This document shows positions 17,180-24,105 of a stretch of DNA of 64,000 bases, piece after piece. The number at the start of each line of letters is the position of its first letter. Positions within the stretch are counted from its first letter, which is position 1. The translations under genes were made by a program, and so were the position numbers. The DNA is from CALSMU01 sp965230225. GTDB lineage: Bacteria > Bacteroidota > Bacteroidia > Flavobacteriales_D > Parvicellaceae. The notes below the pieces were generated by a model. It searched no databases. It had not been told where the DNA came from and saw only the letters and a program-made list of their open reading frames with translations. The stretch is from assembly GCA_965230225.1 (NCBI GenBank), contig CBDDKM010000002.1, positions 682,001 to 746,000 on the forward strand. The letters are read 5' to 3'.

Positions 17180-18130
17180 CTAGTTTATTGTGTTAGATAA
17201 CTGCAATGTAGCCCCACCCCATTCGATGAGAGTAAATCCGTTTCTTTTGAATGGCTTAAAGGTTTGAGGAACAACATCAAATGGTACAGAATAATCGTCT
17301 AACCCAGACAGAAATAGAAACACTCTTTTTGAACTTTCAGGCGCAGGAGAAACAGCTAAATTTGCAATAGAAGCATCATAATCATCATCTAATATGAATT
17401 GCATAAAGGCAAAGTCTTTTTGTTGAATTATTGGCCCCCAGTAGGTAATAAAATCGGCCGACTCTCTGTGGTTTAACCCTATTTTGCTTAATTGATTTTC
17501 CAGAAAAGCAATAGTAGTGTCGGTACTGATAATAAACCCTTCTATTCCATTATGAGAAGTTTTATACTTCATATCATCACGTGTTCCTTCCCAAAATAAG
17601 TAAGGGTAGGTTTTGTCGCCTACTTTAATCTGCCCATCAGGTTGTGCGGTTACTTTCCATGAACCGTTGTACTCCGGATATGTAAAGGTGAGTTCCCCCT
17701 TGTTTTGAACAGTTAGTTGAACGTTTTCTTCCTTAGTGGGGTAGAGGTATATCACGGGTTTTCTTTGGAGGTTATTGTGGTTATTTCTGGTAGGATAGAA
17801 ATCAATAGTTACCACATGCTGACTCTTAAAGTCGTAATTGTAAATTACAATTTCTCTATAACCTAAGGCGTAAAAGTAAATGGCTGAATCTTTATCCGAT
17901 ACCACTAGCTCATAGGTATTATCTATTTGGGTTCGAGCCATTTTTTTGTGGTTAATGGTAGAGATTTCGCCTAAGCCTTTTTTATCGCTGTACACAGTTC
18001 CTTTGATAATGCAAGTACCTGCTTTTACAGAGGTGTCTAGGCTATCGGAAACAATTCTATAGCTCATTGCCTTTCTGGCAGAAGCAGAAACTGAAGCAAT
18101 AAGGCATATCAGTATTAGCAAGTATTTCAT
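17180..18130 (-). CDS. KPVIYLYP-motif secreted protein, tandem copy 3
   Basis: The start is set at the ATG at 18130 (signal peptide MKYLLILICLIASVSA), 4 bp after the previous stop; a longer frame starts at 18145. The protein has an N-terminal carboxypeptidase-regulatory-like beta sandwich (about 35-110) and then a conserved domain with KPVIYLYPT, GELTFTYPEY, YPYLFWEG, IAFLENQLSKIGLN, DFITYWGP and a C-terminal GFTLIEWGG. The same series appears in the two upstream genes. The domain is seen in uncharacterised proteins of many bacteria; its function is unknown to me. Conserved Trp, Tyr, Asp and Glu residues might form a binding or active site. It is predicted to be periplasmic or extracellular, with no T9SS sorting domain. 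Confidence 0.8.
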   Translation of the reverse strand: MKYLLILICLIASVSASARKAMSYRIVSDSLDTSVKAGTCIIKGTVYSDKKGLGEISTINHKKMARTQIDNTYELVVSDKDSAIYFYALGYREIVIYNYDFKSQHVVTIDFYPTRNNHNNLQRKPVIYLYPTKEENVQLTVQNKGELTFTYPEYNGSWKVTAQPDGQIKVGDKTYPYLFWEGTRDDMKYKTSHNGIEGFIISTDTTIAFLENQLSKIGLNHRESADFITYWGPIIQQKDFAFMQFILDDDYDASIANLAVSPAPESSKRVFLFLSGLDDYSVPFDVVPQTFKPFKRNGFTLIEWGGATLQLSNTIN

Positions 18131-18134
18131 TGGA

Positions 18135-19088
18135 CTAATTTTCAAGTTGATTCAAATTAATTTGACTTCCTCCCCATTCAATAAGCGTTAACCCAGAACG
18201 ATGAAATGGCTCAAACTGCTGAGGAGAAACCACTAATTGTTCAGGGATATCATGGGTAAATATCATATAAACTCGCTTAGACGAAGTTGGAGCCGGTGTT
18301 ATGGCGATGGAAGAAACATGATTGGTATATTCTTCATCTACTAAAAATTGAATCAGCACTTGCTCTTTTTGTTGCAATCTTGGCCCCCAGTAAGTAATGA
18401 AGTCGGTTTGTTCTTTATGGTTTAACCCTAACAGAGAAAGGTTGTTTTCCAGAAAACTGATGGTACTATCCGTATCAATAAGAAAACCATCAAAAGCAAA
18501 TGTTGGAGAGGTGAATGAGATATTGGATTTTCCTTCCCAAAATAAATAAGGGTATTTTTTCCCTGTTGATGTGCTGGTGAGCTCACCATTGGAGTTGGTA
18601 GTAACATTCCATTCGTTCTTGTATTCAGGGTAAGTAAAAGTTAGTTCTCCTTTGGTGCTCATTTTAATATTGACGGCTTGTTCTTGTTCAGAGTATAAGT
18701 AAATAACAGGTTTTTCTTCCATGTAAATCATGTCATTTTCCCTTAAATAGAAGTCCAGGTGTACACCATATCCACTTCGAAAATTGTGAGGTTGAGTTAC
18801 AATTTCTCTAAGCCCAATTTGAAACATATACAGTTGTTTAGTTCCAGAGCTGATGATTAATTCAAAATGCCCGGTACTGTCGGAGGTGGTGGTAAATGCT
18901 CTATCTGTAGTAGCAACTTTGCAGTTAGGAACCGGGACTCCATCTAGAGTAGTGGTACCATAAATTTTGCATTTCCCGGAAGGGACAGATGCATCAGTAC
19001 TGTCGGATATAATCTGATATTCTGGTACCACTTCTGCAAATGCAGGTAAAGCAGCAACAATGATTAAAGCGAGAATAAAACGTTTCAT
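18135..19088 (-). CDS. KPVIYLYP-motif secreted protein, tandem copy 2
   Basis: This 317-residue paralogue begins with a signal peptide (MKRFILALIIVAALPAFA). It keeps KPVIYLYSE, GELTFTYPEY, YPYLFWEGK, ISFLENNLSLLGLN, DFITYWGPRLQQKE and the final LTLIEWGG. The N-terminal half is a beta-sandwich related to carboxypeptidase regulatory domains (TDRAFTTTSDSTGHFEL). The start codon overlaps the stop of copy 1 (ATGA), and the next copy begins 4 bp after its own stop, so the three are one translationally coupled operon. Function unknown. Confidence 0.8.
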   Translation of the reverse strand: MKRFILALIIVAALPAFAEVVPEYQIISDSTDASVPSGKCKIYGTTTLDGVPVPNCKVATTDRAFTTTSDSTGHFELIISSGTKQLYMFQIGLREIVTQPHNFRSGYGVHLDFYLRENDMIYMEEKPVIYLYSEQEQAVNIKMSTKGELTFTYPEYKNEWNVTTNSNGELTSTSTGKKYPYLFWEGKSNISFTSPTFAFDGFLIDTDSTISFLENNLSLLGLNHKEQTDFITYWGPRLQQKEQVLIQFLVDEEYTNHVSSIAITPAPTSSKRVYMIFTHDIPEQLVVSPQQFEPFHRSGLTLIEWGGSQINLNQLEN

Positions 19089-20050
19089 AAATTTAAATTA
19101 ACTGTGGTATATAGCTGGGTTCCTCCCCATTCAACAACGGTAAACCCCTTTCGCTCAAATGGTGTAAAATGCTGTTGGGAGGTTTGAGGTAAATAGTGTT
19201 TTGGCAATCCGGTAAAAATCAAAAAAACTCTTTTGATGGATTCCGGTTGAGGAGTAATGTCCAGGGAACCAATGGTGTTATGATAGTCCTCATCCAGAAT
19301 AAATTGTACCAAAGCATACGAAGATTGCTGAATACGTGGCCCCCAGAAGGTGATAAAGTCTGTTTTCTCTTTTTGGTTTAATCCAATTTGAGTTAATTGG
19401 TTTTCAAGGAAAGTAATAACCGTATCCGTTTTGATTCCGAATCCTGGTATTCTGCCATCCTTAATGTTTTGGTATTGAATTCCCTTTTGCTGTGCTTCCC
19501 AAAATAAATAAGGGTAAGTTCGTCCGTTATGGTCTAATAAATCTCCATTTGGTAGTGCAGTAATGTTCCAGCTTTCTTTGTATTTAGGGTAGGTAAAAGT
19601 CAGTTCACCCTTGGGCTCTATACTTACATTTACTTTGGTTTTGGTAGTGGGGTAGAGGTAGATAACCGGCTTGTCTACAATGTCCATACTCCCAATAGTA
19701 TTAAAGCGGATGATTACTTTATGCCTTCCTTTAAAGTCGTATGGCTCAATGATAATTTCATCGTAAAACCTTTTGAACATGTATAACTTGGTTTTTTGTT
19801 TGGGGATAAGCATAGAAAAATGCCCTGAGGAGTCCGTTTTAGTTTGGAATTTTTTATCAATTGTGGAGATTAACGCTCCCTCTAGTCCAGTTCCATAGTA
19901 GTCAACAACCCCTTCAACCAGGCAAAGGTTTGAGGGCACTTTAGCACTAATGGTGTCCGATTCGATGGTGTAGGGAACTACTGTTTTAGTTCCACCGGCA
20001 AATGAAACAAGGTGAACTATCGTAAACAAACCAATAAAAATTGACTTCAT
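19085..20050 (-). CDS. KPVIYLYP-motif secreted protein, tandem copy 1
   Basis: This is the first gene of the three-copy operon. The 321 residues start with a signal peptide (MKSIFIGLFTIVHLVSFAGG), then the carboxypeptidase-regulatory-like domain (TDSSGHFSMLIP) and the conserved block KPVIYLYPT, GELTFTYPKY, YPYLFWEA, ITFLENQLTQIGLN, DFITFWGPRIQQSS and FTVVEWGG. The copies are clearly divergent in protein sequence outside these motifs, so the duplication is not recent. No lipobox or T9SS domain is seen. Substrate or role is unknown. Confidence 0.8.
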   Translation of the reverse strand: MKSIFIGLFTIVHLVSFAGGTKTVVPYTIESDTISAKVPSNLCLVEGVVDYYGTGLEGALISTIDKKFQTKTDSSGHFSMLIPKQKTKLYMFKRFYDEIIIEPYDFKGRHKVIIRFNTIGSMDIVDKPVIYLYPTTKTKVNVSIEPKGELTFTYPKYKESWNITALPNGDLLDHNGRTYPYLFWEAQQKGIQYQNIKDGRIPGFGIKTDTVITFLENQLTQIGLNQKEKTDFITFWGPRIQQSSYALVQFILDEDYHNTIGSLDITPQPESIKRVFLIFTGLPKHYLPQTSQQHFTPFERKGFTVVEWGGTQLYTTVNLNL

Positions 20051-20172
20051 AGTAGGTGATTTAGAAAGGTATACACCCTATTTTGGAATAAGTTCAAGTT
20101 AAGACTTTATATCCAAATTAAACTTTTAAGATTAATTGTGGTCAAATTAGGAAATAACACAAAAAAATTGTC

Positions 20173-20760
20173 ATGAATAAAAGTATTGTAATTACCATTT
20201 TGCTGATATTTTCCTTAGCCTTCGTTGCTCAGGCACAGCATAAGCCCCACCCCAAAAAACAAGTAAAAAAACACGTGAATAGCCCTAAAAAGGTAAAATC
20301 AAAAAAGATCAAACATGTTCACGTTCACAATAAAAAATACCATCACCTTCCTAGACGAGGCTCTGTTGTAAAAGTTACTCCAGGAGGAGCTGTGGTGATA
20401 AAGCACAGAGGAACAAATTATAGATATCACAATGGTATTTGGTATAAACCACACGGAAATAGGTTTGTGGTTTGGAGGCCGTATCGAGGACTAAGAGTTA
20501 GAGTTCTTCCACCAAAGCACAGGGTAGTAGTTGTTCAAAACAGAACCTATTATTATTACAACGGAACTTACTACAATTCGGTAGAAGGTGCAGATGAGTA
20601 TGAAGTAGTTGAGGCTCCGATAGGTGCAACAGTTGAAGCTTTGCCGGAGGATTATACCACAGAAGAAATTGATGGAGAAGAGTTTTATGTTGTGGATGAT
20701 GTTTATTACTACTACGATGAGGTAGAAAACCTCTATGAAGTAGTGGAAGTAAACAAGTAA
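20173..20760 (+). CDS. DUF6515-like secreted protein with basic N-terminal half and acidic Tyr-rich tail
   Basis: The 195 residues begin with a signal peptide (to about residue 21, FVAQAQH). A Lys/His-rich stretch follows (about 22-60), then a beta-rich segment repeating YRYHNGIWYK and YYYYNGTYYN, and an acidic region with APIGATVEALPEDY and EEFYVVDDVYYYY. The repeats of Tyr-Tyr-x-x-G-x-Tyr-Tyr and the API/VGATV-LP motif match the DUF6515 family. It is exported and may be an envelope protein; the strong charge split (basic first half, acidic second half) is notable. A strong terminator follows the stop. Confidence 0.8.
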   Translation: MNKSIVITILLIFSLAFVAQAQHKPHPKKQVKKHVNSPKKVKSKKIKHVHVHNKKYHHLPRRGSVVKVTPGGAVVIKHRGTNYRYHNGIWYKPHGNRFVVWRPYRGLRVRVLPPKHRVVVVQNRTYYYYNGTYYNSVEGADEYEVVEAPIGATVEALPEDYTTEEIDGEEFYVVDDVYYYYDEVENLYEVVEVNK

Positions 20761-20775
20761 AATGAAAACCTAAAA

Positions 20776-20803
20776 AAAGCCGAAACGATTAAGTTTCGGC
20801 TTT
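20776..20803 (+). terminator. Rho-independent terminator after the DUF6515 gene
   Basis: A perfect 11-bp stem (AAAGCCGAAAC / GTTTCGGCTTT) with a 6-nt loop lies 16 bp after the stop codon. The stem ends in T residues on the plus strand and A residues on the other side, so it may act in both directions. Confidence 0.85.
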
Positions 20804-20989
20804 CTTGTAGTAGTAGTAAAAGTAGAGTGAATCTACTCCATGTAGATCTCGGTTGGTCGAAAATCTTAACCTCTTAACGACTACTTAATTGTGTAGTTGC
20901 CAACAGCTTTGATTAATTTTCAAACAAATTGTTAAGTCTTTATTCTGTCATTTTTTTAATTGCTCCGGTTACCCTGTAGTTTGTCATAT

Positions 20990-21018
20990 TTTGATTGGAT
21001 TCGATTTTCCTACCTTTG
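20990..21018 (+). promoter_or_regulatory. Bacteroidota-type promoter of queD operon
   Basis: TTTG at 20990-20993 and TACCTTTG at 21011-21018 with 17 bp between them match the Bacteroidota -33/-7 pattern. The ATG of queD is 17 bp beyond the -7 box, giving a short leader. Confidence 0.65.
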
Positions 21019-21034
21019 CGGAAAATTGAAGGAA

Positions 21035-21469
21035 ATGAAAATTCGCATTACCAAAGAGTTTGATTTTGAAGCAGCCCATGCTTTAGATGGGTATGAAGGG
21101 AAATGCCAGCATATTCACGGTCATTCCTACCACCTTAAAGTAACTTTAATTGGAGAGCCACTTGAAGATGAGTGCTTGTCTGATTGTGGAATGGTAGTAG
21201 ACTTTGGTGATATTAAGAAAATTGTACGAGGGCACGTTTACGAAGAGTTTGATCATCGTTTAATTATTAGAAAGGACTCCCGATTTAAAGGAATTGAGAA
21301 AACAGATGGTAGGGTTAGGTATGTAGATTACCAGCCTACTTGCGAGAACATGTTGGTGGAAATTGTACAAATGATCCAAAAACAATTAAAAGGAGATGTG
21401 ACTTTGCATTCTGCTTTTCTGAGAGAAACCGCTACGAGCTATGCAGAGTGGTATGCCAGCGATCAATAA
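21035..21469 (+). CDS. queD: 6-carboxytetrahydropterin synthase / 6-pyruvoyl tetrahydropterin synthase family (QueD)
   Basis: QueD converts dihydroneopterin triphosphate to 6-carboxy-tetrahydropterin in the queuosine pathway; eukaryotic relatives make tetrahydrobiopterin. The start is the ATG at 21035 (MKIRITKEFDFEAAHAL), preceded closely by a promoter; the longer open frame has no matching N-terminus. Zinc ligands are the His of AAHAL and the His pair in CQHIHGHSY, which also carries the catalytic Cys position; FLRETATSY supplies the conserved Glu. At 144 residues it is of usual size. Other queuosine genes are not adjacent. It heads an operon with a PLP decarboxylase and hemN. The exact product (queuosine or pterin) is uncertain. 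Confidence 0.9.
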   Translation: MKIRITKEFDFEAAHALDGYEGKCQHIHGHSYHLKVTLIGEPLEDECLSDCGMVVDFGDIKKIVRGHVYEEFDHRLIIRKDSRFKGIEKTDGRVRYVDYQPTCENMLVEIVQMIQKQLKGDVTLHSAFLRETATSYAEWYASDQ

Positions 21470-21488
21470 TACCTAAAAACCAGAGAGA

Positions 21489-22730
21489 ATGTATTGGAAA
21501 AAATTATCTCATGTAGAGATCAATAAGAGAGTAAAGGAGGCACTTAGGGAAAATGTAAATTACAGAATTACACCTCTTTTGGGAGTTCCCGGGTCTTATT
21601 TAGATGAAGAAGAATTTTATCCGGATGCCCCTTTTTTGGAGGATTCACCATTTTTAGAAACGTTAATAGCTAACCCAAATCATATAGGTTGTCATACCCA
21701 TACCAAAGATAAAGGTGAACCCTTTTTTCAAGGGACTCAAAAATTGGAAATAGAAGTCATTAAGGTTTGCAGTGAGCAAATTCTTGGAGGAGAAGAAGAT
21801 GGTTTTGATGGGTACATTGCTCCAGGAGGAACGGAGGCCAATATTGAGGCCATGTGGATTTATAGAAATTATTTCTTCAAAGAGTTTGGAGCGGATATTA
21901 GTGAAATTGCGCTTGTGTATTCAGAAGACTCTCATTATTCTATGCCAAAAGGAGCAAACATTTTGCACTTAAAATCTATCATTTTAGATGTGGATACCGA
22001 AACCAGAGAGATTCTGAAGGAAGACATGGAACAAAAGTTTGCTCAGGCAAAAGAGGATGGTATTAAGTACTTTGTTGTGGTGCAAAACATGGCAACAACT
22101 ATGTTTGGATCTATTGATAATATTCAGCAAATGACCGACTTTTTAGTTGCTGAAAACATCAACTTCAAATTGCATATCGATGCGGCATTTGGAGGGTTTA
22201 TTTATCCATTTACGGCTAGAGACGAAAACTATACCTTCAAAAACCCTCATATTTCTTCGGTTACTCTTGATGGGCATAAAATGCTTCAAACTCCTTACGG
22301 GACGGGTATTTTTATTGTTCGTAAAGGAATGATGGAGTATGTACAAACTGATGAAGCAAAATATGTGTATGGTAAGGATTACACCATTTGTGGAAGTAGA
22401 TCTGGAGCTAATGCTTTAACCGTATGGATGACTTTGATGATTCATGGAAGTGCAGGTTGGCAGGTAAAAATGGAGCATTTGCTCGATAAAACGTCAAGGG
22501 TTTGTGCCAAACTGGATAAAATGGGGGTGGAGTACTTTAGAAACCCTGCCATGAATATTATCACCATCAAAGGAGAGTATATTTCCGAACGATTGGCAAA
22601 GAATTACCATTTAATACCAAGCAATTCTGAAGGAGGAGCAAATTGGTGGAAAATTGTGGTGATGCAACATGTTAAACAAGGTTATCTGGATGCTTTTATA
22701 GCCGATTTGAAAGCAGAAACAGTTCATTAA
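21489..22730 (+). CDS. PLP-dependent group II decarboxylase-like enzyme
   Basis: The 413-residue protein is a fold-type I PLP enzyme of the amino acid decarboxylase family. It has the cofactor-binding GGTEANIEAMW segment (about residue 117), HIDAAFGGF (about 230-238, the PLP-contacting Asp) and LDGHKML with the Schiff-base Lys264. Substrates in this family include glutamate, aspartate, histidine and aromatic amino acids, and the sequence alone does not decide between them. It begins 19 bp after the queD stop and ends 10 bp before hemN, so it sits in the middle of an operon. Confidence 0.88.
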   Translation: MYWKKLSHVEINKRVKEALRENVNYRITPLLGVPGSYLDEEEFYPDAPFLEDSPFLETLIANPNHIGCHTHTKDKGEPFFQGTQKLEIEVIKVCSEQILGGEEDGFDGYIAPGGTEANIEAMWIYRNYFFKEFGADISEIALVYSEDSHYSMPKGANILHLKSIILDVDTETREILKEDMEQKFAQAKEDGIKYFVVVQNMATTMFGSIDNIQQMTDFLVAENINFKLHIDAAFGGFIYPFTARDENYTFKNPHISSVTLDGHKMLQTPYGTGIFIVRKGMMEYVQTDEAKYVYGKDYTICGSRSGANALTVWMTLMIHGSAGWQVKMEHLLDKTSRVCAKLDKMGVEYFRNPAMNIITIKGEYISERLAKNYHLIPSNSEGGANWWKIVVMQHVKQGYLDAFIADLKAETVH

Positions 22731-22740
22731 AACTTACATT

Positions 22741-24105
22741 GTGGATATAGAGTTAATTAGAAAATATAATGTTCCCGGTCCTAGATATACATCTTACCCA
22801 ACAGTTCCGTTTTGGGATAAAGAAGGGATTAGTAAAAATGACTGGATTAGCACATTTCAACGTGCTTTCGATGAGAGTAATCAAAAAGAAGGGATTAGCC
22901 TTTATATCCATTTACCGTTTTGCGATAACCTATGTACTTTTTGTGGTTGTCATAAGCGAATTACTACCCGCCACGAGGTAGAAGAACCTTATATAGATAC
23001 TGTTCTAAAAGAGTGGCAATTATATCTGGATAAGTTATCTGAGAAACCAAGAATTAAAGAAATACACCTTGGTGGAGGAACTCCTACATTTTTTAGCGTG
23101 GAGAACCTTACTAAATTGATGAATGGGATATTAGAAAACTCTGAGGTAACCGAAGATTACGAATTTAGCTTTGAAGGTCACCCTAACAGTACCACTAAAG
23201 AGCAACTTCAGGCTCTATACGACCTTGGTTTTAGAAGGTGTAGTTTTGGTGTTCAGGACTACGACCCAATCGTTCAGAAAACCATCAATAGAATTCAGCC
23301 TTTTGAACACGTTAAGCAGGTTACTGACTGGTCTAGAGAGATTGGTTATACTTCGGTGAGCCACGATTTGGTGTTTGGATTACCCAAACAAAACCTTCAA
23401 AATGTAATTGATACGATCAATAAAACAAAGGAATTAAAACCGGACCGTATTTCTTACTATAGTTATGCTCATGTTCCATGGATTAAAGGAGTGGGGCAAA
23501 GAGGTTTTGACGAAAGTGACCTGCCTAAAGACGAGGAAAAAAGAGAACTGTACGAAGTTGGAAAACAACTGTTTGATGAGCTGGGATACGTGGAAGTAGG
23601 AATGGATCATTTTGCTCTTAAAACGGATTCTATGTACAAGGCAATGGAGAATAAAACGCTCCACCGAAACTTTATGGGATATACTTCTGGTAAAACCCAT
23701 TTAATGATTGGATTGGGGATGTCTTCCATTAGTGATAGTTGGTACAGTTTTGCTCAAAACTCTAAGTCGGTTGAGGAGTATCAGGAAATTGTAAACAACG
23801 GTGAGATTCCTATTTTCAGAGGGCATTTACTTACCGACGAAGATTTGGTGATTCGTCAGCACATATTGAACATTATGTGCCACTTCGAAACCTCCTGGGA
23901 AAAGGAAGAAGAACAGGTTCCTGCTTTTATAGATGGGCTTTCGAAATTAGGCGAGATGATTGAAGATGGTATTGTTGTGGTGGAAAAGAATAGGCTTTAT
24001 GTACCGGAGAAGGGTAGACTATTTGTTCGAAACATCTGCATGTGCTTTGATGCCAGAATGATTCGTAATAAGCCGGAAACTAAGATTTTTAGCCATACGG
24101 TTTAA
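22741..24105 (+). CDS. hemN: Oxygen-independent coproporphyrinogen III oxidase HemN
   Basis: HemN is a radical SAM enzyme that decarboxylates coproporphyrinogen III to protoporphyrinogen IX without oxygen, in haem synthesis. The start is GTG at 22741; the N-terminus (MDIELIRKYNVPGPRYTSYP) matches the HemN family, not the shorter HemW. The [4Fe-4S] cysteines are C61, C65 and C68 in CDNLCTFC, followed by C70. The SAM site GGGTPTFF and the 454-residue length are typical. The last codons overlap the stop of the convergent DnaE2-like gene by 4 bp. It is the last gene of the queD operon. Confidence 0.95.
   Translation: MDIELIRKYNVPGPRYTSYPTVPFWDKEGISKNDWISTFQRAFDESNQKEGISLYIHLPFCDNLCTFCGCHKRITTRHEVEEPYIDTVLKEWQLYLDKLSEKPRIKEIHLGGGTPTFFSVENLTKLMNGILENSEVTEDYEFSFEGHPNSTTKEQLQALYDLGFRRCSFGVQDYDPIVQKTINRIQPFEHVKQVTDWSREIGYTSVSHDLVFGLPKQNLQNVIDTINKTKELKPDRISYYSYAHVPWIKGVGQRGFDESDLPKDEEKRELYEVGKQLFDELGYVEVGMDHFALKTDSMYKAMENKTLHRNFMGYTSGKTHLMIGLGMSSISDSWYSFAQNSKSVEEYQEIVNNGEIPIFRGHLLTDEDLVIRQHILNIMCHFETSWEKEEEQVPAFIDGLSKLGEMIEDGIVVVEKNRLYVPEKGRLFVRNICMCFDARMIRNKPETKIFSHTV

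Noticed and set aside
17575..17586. Other CACGTG sequences (17579, 20275, 48500 regions) as further parS sites
   Set aside because: They lack the TGTT and AACA arms, and are inside coding sequence.
20960..21034. Longer N-terminus for QueD
   Set aside because: The extra 25 residues would run through the promoter elements, and the family starts at the ATG at 21035.
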